This document shows, one piece after another, positions 32,262 to 43,200 of a stretch of 64,000 nucleotides of DNA. The notes under the pieces were generated by a model that did not search any database, was not told the DNA's origin, and was given only the letters and a program-made list of their open reading frames with translations. Each line of letters starts with the position of its first letter. The first letter of the stretch is position 1. Location of the stretch: the NCBI GenBank assembly GCA_963921825.1, contig OY997589.1:45890638-45954637 (forward strand). The letters run 5' to 3'. The position numbers and the translations under genes are program-made. This DNA is from Erodium maritimum. Taxonomy: Eukaryota; Streptophyta; Magnoliopsida; Geraniales; Geraniaceae.

Positions 32262-33194
32262 GGTCCAGACCAGATTCGTCCTTCTTCTTCCCCCAACCTC
32301 TTTTCCACGAAAATCAACATCCAAACTTCATTTTCAGTCCTCCAAAACTCCCAAAACAGTCAAATAACTCCAATTCTCCTCTACCTATGGTAGGAATCAA
32401 CAAACCAACAAGTACCCAAAGGATTTCCAAATCAAAAACTCAACAAACTAAAGGATTTCAACCCAAATACTTCACCGAAGCATCATCCAACAACAAACCA
32501 CAATAACGAACAACAAACCTAGCTAGTTTTAGGCGAAACCCAAGTAAACCCATGAACTAAAATGAAAAGAAAGGAGATTGTAATAGTGTACATACCTTTA
32601 GATGGAGGGGATGAAGAAGAAGAGGGGTTTTTGTGGAGAAGTTTTGGGTAGAGATTGGCACAAAAGGTTCTCTTTTTCTCTTGCTTTTTCTTCAAGACAC
32701 CATGAAAGCTCCTAGCTTTCTTCTCTCTCTCAATTTTCAGCTACAACACAACAATGAGCTGAAATTTGGTCTTCATTTGCCTTAAAAGACCTAAATGGAG
32801 AAATAACCCAAAAGCCCTTTAGTCCTTAGCCCTTTATGGACAACTAGAGAGGGTAGAAGGGTCATTAAGGTCTCTTTCTTTTCCTCCAAGCCACTAATGA
32901 AATGTGTCATAGTGGGGACCAGTCTCATTTAATTAAAATCCAGCAGTCCAAATTAAATCGGATTTAGTCGATAAAAAGTTTGGGTTTGACCAAAAATTGA
33001 CTTTTCCAATATTACAGTCAAACGAAAGGAAATGGCCCAACTAAGCTAACCGTGATGACGGCTAAGCTTTTTGGGCCCTGGAAAGGTCCCGAACGACTCC
33101 CAGAGTCATCAGTTGACTTTTCCGGTCGAAAGTCAAACTTCGCCAAAGTTCACCGGTTCGACTGGGATCGAACGAGGGCGGTTCTTACAATAGG

Positions 33195-34298
33195 CCTCGA
33201 AGGGAGTATCCTAATGATCTTGAATTACCTCCCAACATCTCGGGTCCCGTATCCATTGCGATTGAAACCTAAATTTTGGAGGCCCACGATGTGGCACCTT
33301 ACGAGCTAATGAGAGGTGGACGAGCCAGTGATTCGAGGCCGTTGTACCAGTGTTGAGGAAATCTATATCAAGGAGAGAGTAGAAATAGGGGCTAGAGATC
33401 AAAGCCTTATCCAGTCGGGATTGGACTCTGCGCTCGTGGTTCTATCCCTTGAACCATGTAAATTGGTGGTCGAACATCGGAACATCCACAAAATCCAGAG
33501 CATAAACCATGGATCAGAAATCCTCAATTAGGCTTAGAGGATAAGTACCTCCACCTATTGTTTCATCCGGGTCTAGAATGCCATTGAAATCCCTATTGAG
33601 GATCTAGTTTTCGCGGGTTGGTGTGTGCAGCCGACGAATCATATACCACATCTGGTGCCTATTTTCCTATCGAGCCTCCCCATAAATACCAATAAATCTC
33701 AAATCCTCATGGCCAGGTACCAAGACTTCAATGTCAATATAGTGTGAATCCAATGCACGGAATACCACTTCAATCCTCGAGACCCAGAATAGTGCCAGCC
33801 CCATCTGGTGTTCGAGAACGGGACACATAGATAATCATGAAAGCCCATTGACCGGGATAAAAGTGCAAACTTCTGACAGGAATACAATGTGTGGCCGGTG
33901 ATCCCTTATAATATCACGCAAGTGTCGCTTGTGTAGCCGGGATCCCATGCCCTGGCAATTCCACGCCAAGACGCGAAGGTCAAGTCTTTCTGGTAGGCGA
34001 GGCGACGATGGAAGAACCCCTAGCCCTAGGAAGAATTGGGGATAAAATACGAGGGGTCCAGTTCTCCTTTGAATTTGATCGGAGCAAAGAATTTGATCGA
34101 GACCGGGGATAACAACCCTTTATGAGGGGATATCCTCCAACCCAGGTTGCAGCAGTGAAGAGAGAGCAGAGGTTTAAGAAAAACGTGGCGGCGACGGAGG
34201 ATTTTGACCGGAACAAAGCTGGGAGGAACTAGGTCGTGCTAGTGAGCAGCGCGACAGGATTGAAACCCTAGCAGAGCTGTTTGCCGTCTTTTTTTGAT
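33195..34298 (-). pseudogene. LINE endonuclease (APE type) and 5' end, broken
   Basis: The minus strand reads LRVLAWNCQGMGSRLHKRHL near 33930-33990, the N-terminal WNCQG motif of plant L1 endonucleases, followed by RPHIVFLSEV with the catalytic Glu. Later frames include GFHDYLCV (33699-33887). The region is full of stops. Sequence upstream (34000-34298) is GC-rich and has no recognisable ORF1; the element ends at the 15-bp duplication. Confidence 0.82.
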
Positions 34299-34313
34299 AT
34301 TTACGCGTCCAAT

Positions 34314-34669
34314 TAATTGTGTAATCTATCGTGTTCTATAACGTTTTTAAAAGTGAAAATGTCAAAATAATTACATTCCGTTCTGATAGACGGAATATCC
34401 TAATTTTCATAAAAAAGAAAAGCATAAAGTTCTTGTATGGCTTCCATACCATACACATGACGTGACATGGTTTCCAAACCAATAACACAGGCGTTTCGCC
34501 GTCATAACTTCGGTCTCGTTCTAGTCCCTCTCCACCGTAATAGCGTCGTTCTACATCTAATCGATCAAACCCCCTCACCCTCTCACCCAAATCGTAGCGA
34601 ACCCATCGCAGTCATCTCCTAAATCTCATCCATCACAGTCACCCTCTGCTTCTCCTCGCCATCAGTCGT
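34314..34669. other. Unassigned low-repeat sequence left of the solo LTR
   Basis: A CT-rich stretch (34500-34665) that reads on across the solo LTR into 37431-37600. Short minus-strand frames exist but none shows a family motif. It could be a promoter or UTR of a lost or distant host gene. I cannot assign it. Confidence 0.35.
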
Positions 34670-37430
34670 TGTCACGCCCCGAATTCGGCAGGACCGAACC
34701 CGGAACGCGAACGGTGAAACAATAAAATAATTTTCAAACATTTTAATAAACCTCTTTAAAACAACACTTAAGTTAAACAAAAACGATAATTTTACAGCGG
34801 AAAATACGTTCAAAACGATGTACAAACGAGCTACAAGGTACGTCACTAACTACCCAGAGACCAGACTTCCGCTCCCAGCTCTTCAAGCTTCAAGGGCTCT
34901 CCTAGTTCGTCTCACGACCAGTACCTGCAGGAAAAGTAGCAGGGGGTGAGCATTTCGCTCACCGCCACGGATACCGGGTTTATCACGGCATACCAGCAGA
35001 AATGCCGGGAACCCGACAATAACAACCTCGGAGACTACTACCCCAAAAACACAATTTAGACTGACGGTCACGCAATACAACTGTTCAACTTTCCCAACCA
35101 TCTCAAACCCGGACGCGTAATGTAGACCCGACACAGCGGTTACGACCTGAACCCAAAACGCAAATAATAACCACGCAACACCCAAGATCACAAAGGATCG
35201 CACACAACAATCAAGATCACGAAGGATCGCACTCCAGCTACTCAGTGCCGGTTGCTAACCGGCTGGGCTTGAGCCTGCCCCACGCAACTTTCCCCGACAC
35301 GCAGTCGGGCCAGGCGGTCGACCTTTTAGCGATATATACAACGATACTTTTCCGATAGCTAGTCGGAAAGGGAGCCGCCCTTCATCGCAGAAGAATGCAC
35401 AACTTTACCGATGGTTAGTCGGAAGGCTAGCCAAACCCCACGCGCGCGACCCCGTGGCACCCCTTTTCTGTCAGGCGGGCCCCAACCTCCATGCAATCAC
35501 AGTCATCACCCAAGGTTCAACAAATAGCGACAATACATGTTTAACACCCCACAGGCACACATGGCCACCCACGACACACAAAACAGTAACATACGGGTGT
35601 TCAACACCCCAAAGGCACACCTGACCACCCACGACACACAAACAGTAACATACGGGTTCAACACCCCAAAGGCACACCTGACCACCCACGACACACAAAC
35701 AGTAACATACGGGTTCAACACCCCAAAGGCACACCTAACCACCCACGACACACAAACAGTAACATACGGGTTCAGCACCCCAAAGGCACACATGACTACC
35801 CTCATAAACACAACAAGTTACTTAATCAACGGGCACAACCAAAAGCCACCAGTATTTCTATTGTTCGATATGTTCACTTATCCTACGACACTACTAAGTG
35901 TCACATGCATTTCCATTGTTCGATACGTTCACGTATCCTACGACACCACTAAGTGTCACATGCATTTCTACTGTTAATTTCCCTAGTCAAGGCCGAGATC
36001 CGGCTACTTTTCCCTACCTCGTAGTGCTTTCCAAATATCCACGCTCAAGCTCCGGCGTGCTCGCAGTCACCCGCTTAGCCTCCTCTCTCCGCGGTCGGCG
36101 GCACTATCTAACAAGATCACAAATTAGAACACTTTTTAAGTTCGCAGGCAAAGCTGAATTTTAATGAATTTGACGCCCAAACGCGACCCCGACAATTCCG
36201 ATCACTCCCAAACTTCCCAATTACTCGACATTGTCAACAAAGGGCCCGGAAAAGCCCGATTCGTCCGGCTCGGCGAATCTGCCCGGGATCGGAAAACGCC
36301 CTTCCGGGGCTCCGAAAATTCCCGTTTTCGTTTCTACGATCCTAAAATAATTCAAGTGTTCCATGCAATCGACGGAATCAATTTCCGACTTCCGAGCGAT
36401 TTAGTTCGCCTTTAAAGTTTCTAAACCCGAAATTTCCACAATTTAATCCCATAATTCGTTCCGGGTGTGAATTATCGATTCGGGGATCGTCCAAAACCAC
36501 CCGAACACGAAAAACCCGAGGCCCGGGTAAGTTGGCCCCAAACGACCACAATGGGAAAATTTCCTTTTCTCCCCAAAACGTTCCTAACGAACCCCAAACC
36601 TCAACCATTCATCTTTAAACCAATTCTAACCAAAACCCAACCATATTTGACTCGTTTAAACTCAAACCTTAAAATTCAAACGTTCCAAAACGAAAAAAGA
36701 TGGGCTCTTACCGTAGGGAATGACGAGGGGATGACGATTTCGCAAGAAAAAACACGATCCAACGACCGGATCGTCGACAATATTCAAACATCCCCCCTTT
36801 TCTTTCCTTTTCTCTCCTTCCCTTTCTCTCTCTCTTCTTTCTCTCTTTTTTTTTTTTTTTTTCTGAAATGGACGTGTATCTCTCTTCTTTTCCTAGTGTT
36901 TCGTTCAAAAACTAACAACTACCACTTATTTACAAAACTAACACTCACATTTTTTTTCTTTATTTTAAAAACCAACCACCACCACTTGGGTGACATGTGT
37001 CATGTGGGTCCCACACTTCAGAAAAATATCTTGGTAGATATTTTTCAATCCGATTCGCAAAATTCGGCCGTCTCGGGCCCGAACGGGTCCATTTTCCAAG
37101 AAATTACGAAATTTCACGCGCTGCAAGGAAACGGCCCAACTAAGACCGCTGTAACGACGAATAAGCTTTTTGGATCCAAAACGGGCCTCGAACGGACCAA
37201 AACGTCGCTCGGTTGACTTTTCCGGCAAAAAGTCAACCTTTCCCAAATTGGTCAAAAAGTTTCCCTGAGTCCCCCAGAACTCACTTTGGTCGAAATTGGG
37301 GTCAACTTAAGTCTGATATGACCCTCAGGGTAAAATTTAGATTCATGTAGGTGTCTGTCCAAATTTTTTAAAGTTTCTTGTTTTTCCGCCGATTTGACCG
37401 GCGTTGACCGGGAGCGGTTCTTATAGTCGT
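34665..37430 (-). mobile_element. Solo LTR of a Gypsy family (subfamily B)
   Basis: The LTR body is 34670-37425 (2756 bp), from TGTCACGCCCC to GGTTCTTATA (terminal CA changed to TA). It is flanked by the 5-bp duplication GTCGT (34665-34669 and 37426-37430). It contains the stem-loop module near 34945-34970 and a 57-bp tandem array. It is the same subfamily as the LTR at 60544-64000. Confidence 0.92.
35536..35805. repeat. 57-bp tandem array in the solo LTR
   Basis: Four to five units with AACAGTAACATACGGGTTC (35582, 35641, 35698, 35755). Overlapping open frames on both strands result from the array and repeat the same peptide. Confidence 0.88.
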
Positions 37431-38458
37431 CCTCCCGCATCGGATCCCTTCCTCTGAGCAGCCCCCGCTGCCTCTTCAGCCGCCATTGAAGCCGTCATCG
37501 GTGTACCCACCTCCTTGACCACCACTGATGCCTCCTTCTCGATCTCTATCCTGATTTTGGATCGAGATGATCGATTGGCTTTGCTTTCTTTTACCTGTTT
37601 TGTTCTTTTTTACAAGTTTATACATTAGGGATCGGAGATTCAAGCTTTCTCTTAAGGGTTCAAAGACTTTTACCAAGAGCGATCCCTGAACCACACCTAC
37701 TGTCGTCGCCCTCCTCTCACCAATATTGTTACTAATGAGTTTAGGTTCGGTTGCATTCTACAGAGTATGCAGCGTTTAGGCAACACCTTGAGCAGTCTTC
37801 ATCAGTTTTGCATGGTAAGAGTCTGGCCTCCCTCTAAGACTGACGAATTCAGGTTCGGTCACACTCTACAAAGTATGCAGCATTTAGGAAACAGTTTGAG
37901 CAATGTTCGTCAGTTTTGTCTTAGTTTGCCTCCCTTTGAAACTGATGAAAGCATGTTAGGTCGCACTCTATAGAGTATGTAGCGCTTAAGAAATACCTTG
38001 AGCAGTCGTAGTTAGTTTCGGCATAGGTTAGTTGAAATTTCCTATATGGCTTTTCATTTAATACCGTCTATGACGGTTATTTTGTGAAAAGAATAACGAG
38101 TAGTTATGATCTTTTTCTGTTCTTAGTAGTCAGGGGATGCTTTCCAGATGCACTTGTTTGTAATTCTGAAAGGCGAGCCTGACCCACGCAGAGACTGGAG
38201 CACATCAATGGCGAGGCCAGGCCTTGTGCTTACTCACAGGAGATGAAAAACACAAATAGATCAGAATCCACACCGTCAATCATGAATCAGAGTCGAAAGT
38301 CACCGGCGCCCAAAAACACACAACCAAACCAGTGGAGATCACGCGGTAGTAAGCATGCAACTCACCGGAGAAATGAGGCTTCATCGGAGAAACAGAGCTG
38401 ATCGGCGTAGAGACATCGCGCACGTGGAGGCACGTTCTAGGGCCGGCACATAAATGAG
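37431..38458. other. Unassigned sequence with a ~106-bp triple repeat
   Basis: Three imperfect units start at about 37744, 37852 and 37956, each with CTCTACARAGTATGCAGCRTTTAGG. A 68-codon open frame spans them (37767-37973) but shows no known domain. The rest has no gene that I can support. The satellite begins at about 38459. Confidence 0.5.
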
Positions 38459-39329
38459 TTTTTGTTCTGCACTATATTATAGTATTGATAAAAAGTGGAA
38501 AATTTTATTATGACCTTAAAACTTGTACAGAGTACAAGAATATGCATATCTATACATACTCACAATTTTTAGGCCAATCCGAATTCGTTAGGTCGGTGAA
38601 TATAGATTTTTCGGTTCTGCACTATATTCGCTATAGTATGTCAAAAATCACAAAAAAAGTGGAAAAGTTTATTATGACCTTAAAACTTGTACAGAGAACA
38701 AGAAAATGCTTATCTACGCACATTCACAATTTTTAGGCCAATCCGAATTCGCTATGTCGGTGAAAAATTAATTTTTCGTTTCAACACAAGATTCGGTATA
38801 GTATATTAGAATTGACAAAAAAGTAGGATAATTTTTTATGAACTTAAAACTTGTACAGAGAACAATATTATGAATATCTACGCATACCCACAATTTTTAT
38901 GCCAATCAGAGTTCGTTAGGTCATTGAAAAGTAGATTTTTCGGTTGTCAACTATATTTTGTATAGTAGTGTAAGATTTGACAAAAGAGTTGAAAATGTAT
39001 TATGAATTTAAAACTTGTACAACGAACAAGAGTACGAATATTATGTCAAAATCCGAGTATGTCATAATAAACAAAAAAGTAGATGTTTTGGTTCTGCATT
39101 ATTTCGGTATAGTATGTCAAAATTAACAAAAAAGTGGAAAAGTTTATTATGAACTTAAAACTTGTACAGAGAACAAGAACATGCATATCTATGCACACTC
39201 AAAATTTTTAGGCAAATCCGAATTCGTTATGTGGGTGAAAAATAAAATTTTCAATTCTACACAAGATTCGGTATAATATATGAGAATTTACAAAAAAATT
39301 GGAAAATTCATTATGACCTTAAAACTTGT
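38459..39329. repeat. Satellite array, block 1
   Basis: About five monomers of roughly 164 bp. Consensus landmarks in order are GCACTATATTCGGTATAG, TATGTCAGAATTGACAAAAA, TTATTATGACCTTAAAACTTG, TACGCATACCCACAATTTTT and AGGCCAATCCGAGTTCGTTA. It ends in the target duplication of retroposon copy 2. Confidence 0.93.
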
Positions 39330-40256
39330 TTTTTTATAAGCGAAAATTTATTAATCCATTGTTTTCCAAAGGTAAGAAAATAAGGAAAGAAGTTACCTTA
39401 GCAAGGGATCTTCCCAAAACCGAAACATGCTCAAAAGAGCTACAGAACAAATAAAAACAAAGACCAAAAAACAAGCGGGAGAACAGACCGCCTACTAGCC
39501 TATTTTGTACACGGGTCCAAGCAAAAAACCGGTTCAAAACCGGAAACCGACTTAGAGCTTTTCTTGTCAGATCGGGGTTAACCTCGTCCTTACTACCCTC
39601 AACGTCCTTTAGCATAACCTACAGATTGTTCTGATCGAGTACCCGAGAATCGAGGTTAATTGTCTTTTTGAGAACTCTCGAGCTGTAACTCCAATATCCC
39701 GAACTAATTTTTTTGCGATATCGATCGTAAAGCTTCCGGGATTGCCTCCTTTATCAGTGTTGACCCTGGCTCTTGTCTGATAAAAGACGACTAGAGGAAC
39801 AATTTTCTTCGGCTGACCTTTTTTTGGGCATCCACGTTTCTTCGCTTCACCCACTGAAATCGGGGGTTTTGCCAAGGTGTCCTTCCAGGGAATACCCTGT
39901 GCCCCAACGATCGAATTCGCACCGTCGAACGAAAACACATGCTGTGTGTGTTTACCTACTAACAAAACAGGCCCCTCCACAACATTGAGTTCACCCGAGC
40001 TCAGTATCGGGCCCAAATCAGTACCAATGCGTTTAAAAACATCTACCAGACTTGGAACCTTGCTGGCCAGCTTCTGGGCCTTTTCGGTTAAGCCTTTCTC
40101 AGAACACCCTCCTGGATGGGCTTGGTCCGATAGAACTTGGCAATGATCAGCTGGCCCGTTGCCAGCACCAAGTTGTGCTTGACGCGCAGATGGTCTCAAT
40201 GGACTCATAGGAGGCCCAACAACCACATCAATACGCGAATCGACCTTAAAACTTGT
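39315..40256 (-). mobile_element. ORF1-only retroposon, copy 2, 5'-truncated, in the satellite
   Basis: The body is 39330-40241 (912 bp), flanked by the exact 15-bp duplication GACCTTAAAACTTGT (39315-39329 and 40242-40256). The minus strand ends AATAAATTTTCGCTTAT plus a short A tail, as in copies 1 and 3. Only the C-terminal half of ORF1 is present, so it is 5'-truncated, as is usual for target-primed reverse transcription. Confidence 0.94.
39609..40241 (-). pseudogene. C-terminal half of the RRM-type ORF1 protein, copy 2
   Basis: The open frame includes LVDVFKRIGTDLGPILSSGE (also seen as SLFDIFKRIGNDL in copy 3), a basic motif KKRGCPKKGQPKK, then LVVFYQTRARVNTDKGG and FTIDIAKK. The RRM is missing because of 5' truncation. 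The first residues before 40241 belong to the satellite. Confidence 0.85.
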
Positions 40257-43200
40257 ACAGAGAATAAGATTATAAATATCTACCCATACCCACAATTTTC
40301 AGGATAATCATAATTCGTTAGGTCGGTGAAAAATAGATATTTCGATTCTACATTATATTCGGTTTAGTAGTGTAGGAATTGACAGAAAATTGGAAAATAT
40401 TATTATGACCTTAAAACTTGTATAGAGAACAAGAATATGAATATCTATGCATACCCACAGTTTTAGGCCAATCCGAGTTTGATAGGTTGATGAAAAATAA
40501 ATTTTTCGGTTCTGCACTATATTCAGTATGGTACGTCAGAATTCACAAAGAAATGGAAAAGTTTATTATGACCTTAAAACTTGTACAGACAACATAAACT
40601 TGCATATCTACGCATACTCACAATTTTTAGTGAGTATGCGTAGATAAATAGATTTTTCGATTCTACACAAGATTCGGTAAACTATATCAGAAGTGACAAA
40701 AAATTGGGAAATTTTATTATGACTTTAAAAATTGTACAGAGAACAATATTATGACTATCTACGCATACCCACAATTTTTAGGCCAATCAGAGATTGTTAG
40801 GTAGGTAAAAAATATATTTATGGTTTATGCACTATATTCAGTATAAGTATGTCAGAATTGATTAAAAAGTGATAAATTTAATATGACCTTAAAATTGTAG
40901 AGTACAAGAATATTAATATCTACTCATACTCACAATATTTAGGCCAATCTGAATTCATTAGAGCAGTGAATATAGTTTTTTCGATTTTGTACTATATTCG
41001 GTATAATGTATCATAACTGACAAAAAAGTGCGAAAATTTATTATGACCTTTAAATTTATACAGAGAACAATAATATGAATACCTACGCATACCCACAACT
41101 TTTAGGACAATCAAAGTTCCTTAGGACGGTGAAAAATAGATTTTTCGATTTTCACACTATATTCGGTATAATATGTCAGAATTGACAAAAAGTGAAAAAA
41201 TATATATTTATGACCATAAAACTTGTACAGAGTACAAGAATATACATATCGAAACATACTCACAATTTTTAGGCCAGTTCGAATTCGTTATAGTATATAA
41301 GAATTAAAAGAAAAGTGGGAAAATTTATTATGACCTTAAAACTTGTATAGAGAACAAGAACTTGCATATCTTTGCATACTCACAGTTTTTATTCTAATCC
41401 GAATTAGTTAGGTCCGTGAAAAATCAATTTTTCGATTCTGCACTATACTCGGTATAGTATGTCAGAATTGGAAAAAACATAGAAAATTTTATTTTAACCT
41501 TTAAACTTATACAAAGAACAAGAATGTGAATATCTACGCATACCAACAATATCTAGGCCAATCAGAGTTCGCTAGGTTGGTGAAAATAGACTTTTCAGTT
41601 ATGCACTATATTCGGTATATATAGTATGTCATAATTGTCAAAAAAGTGGCAAATTTTATTATGACCTTAAAACTTGTACAAAGAACAATATTATGAATAT
41701 CTACGCATACCCACAATTTTTAGGCCAATCAAAGTTCATTAGATCGGTGAAAAAAAAAGATTTTTCGGTTCTGCATTATATTCGGTATAGTAGTGTCACA
41801 ATTGATAAAAGGTGGAAAATTTTATTATGACCTTAAAACTTGTACAAATAATAAGAGTATGAATATCTATGCATACTCACAATTTTTAGGCCAATCCGAG
41901 TTCGTTAGATCGATGAAAAATAGATATTTCGGTTCTATACTATATTCGGTATATTATGTCAGAAATGAGAAGAAAGGGGAAAATTTTATTATGACCTAAA
42001 AACTTGTACAGAGAACAAGAAGATGAATATTTACGCATATTCACAATTTTATGCCAATCCGAATTCGTTAGGTCGGTGAAAAATAGATTTTTCGGTTATG
42101 CACTAGATTCGGTATAGTATGTCAGAATTTACAAAAAAAAGTGCAAACATTTATTTTGTGCTTAAAACTTGTACAGAGAACAAGAATATGAATATATACG
42201 CATACCCACAATTTTTAGGCAAATCCGAGTTCGTTAGTTCAGTGAAAAATAGATTTTTCGGTTCTGCATTGTATTCGATATAGTAGGGTAAGAATATACA
42301 AAACAGTGGAAAAGTTAATTATGACCTTAATACTTGTACCGAGAACAAGAATATGAATATCTACGCATACCCACAATGTTTAGGCCAATCCGAGTTCGTT
42401 AGGTCAGTGAAAAATAGATTTTTCGGATATGCACTAAATTCGTTGTAGTATGTCAAAACTGACAAAAAAAGTTGAAAAGTTTATTATGACTTTTAAACTT
42501 GTAAAGAGAACAAGAACATGCATAGCTACGCATACTCACAATTTTTAGGCCAATCCGTATTTGGTAGGTCGGTTAAAAATAGATTTTTTGGGTTTGCACA
42601 ATATTCGGTATAGTGTGTTAGAACTGAAAAAAAGTGGAAAAATTTGTTATGACCTTAAAACTTTTACTGAGAACAAGAATATGAATATCTACGCATACTC
42701 AAAATTTTTAGGCCAATAAGAGTTCGTTGGGTCGATGAAAAATAGATTTTTCGGTTCTGCACTATATTCGGTATAGTATGTCAGAATTCACAAAAAAGTA
42801 GAAAAGTTCATTATGACCTTAAAACTTGTACATAGAACAAGAACATGCATATCTACTCATATTCACAATTTTTAGGCCAATCCGTATTAGGTAGGTCGGT
42901 GAAAAATAGATTTTTTCGATTCTACACAAGTTTCAGTATAGTATATCAGAATTGACCAAACATTGGGAAAATTTATTATGACCTTAAAACTCGTACATAG
43001 AACAAGATTATGAATATCTACGCAAACCAACAATTTTAAGGCCAAACATATTTCATTAGGTCAGTGAAAAGACATTTTCGGTTTTGCACTGTATTTAGTA
43101 TAGTATGTCAGAATTGACTAAAGAGTGGAAAAATTTATCATGACCTTAAAATTTTTAAAGAGTACCAGAATATGCATATCTACACATAAATTTTTTAGGC

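Larger units (their letters stand above)
29839..33194 (-). mobile_element. Solo LTR of a Gypsy family (subfamily C) in the LINE
   Basis: The LTR body is 29844-33189 (3346 bp), from TGTCACGCCCC to GGTTCTTACA. The 5-bp duplication ATAGG flanks it (29839-29843 and 33190-33194). LINE coding resumes on both sides. No internal region is present, so the element was reduced by LTR-LTR recombination. It is related to the other LTRs here at the ends but differs in the body. Confidence 0.93.
23292..34298 (-). mobile_element. L1-type LINE, truncated, later split by two insertions
   Basis: The minus strand carries endonuclease (33195-33990), reverse transcriptase (about 28150-29843), a zf-RVT region (27484-27693) and an RNase H-like C-terminus (26878-27135). 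A 15-bp duplication flanks the whole. A solo LTR (29844-33189) with a 5-bp duplication and a foldback element (23325-26640) were added later. Without them the LINE is about 4.3 kb. It lacks ORF1, so it is truncated just upstream of the endonuclease. The 3' end shows no clear poly(A). Many stops and frameshifts make it inactive. Confidence 0.88.

Noticed and set aside
37767-37973. 68-codon frame over the 106-bp repeats as a small protein
   Set aside because: Only three units, with no domain, and the repeat lengths (108 and 104 bp) are not both multiples of three.
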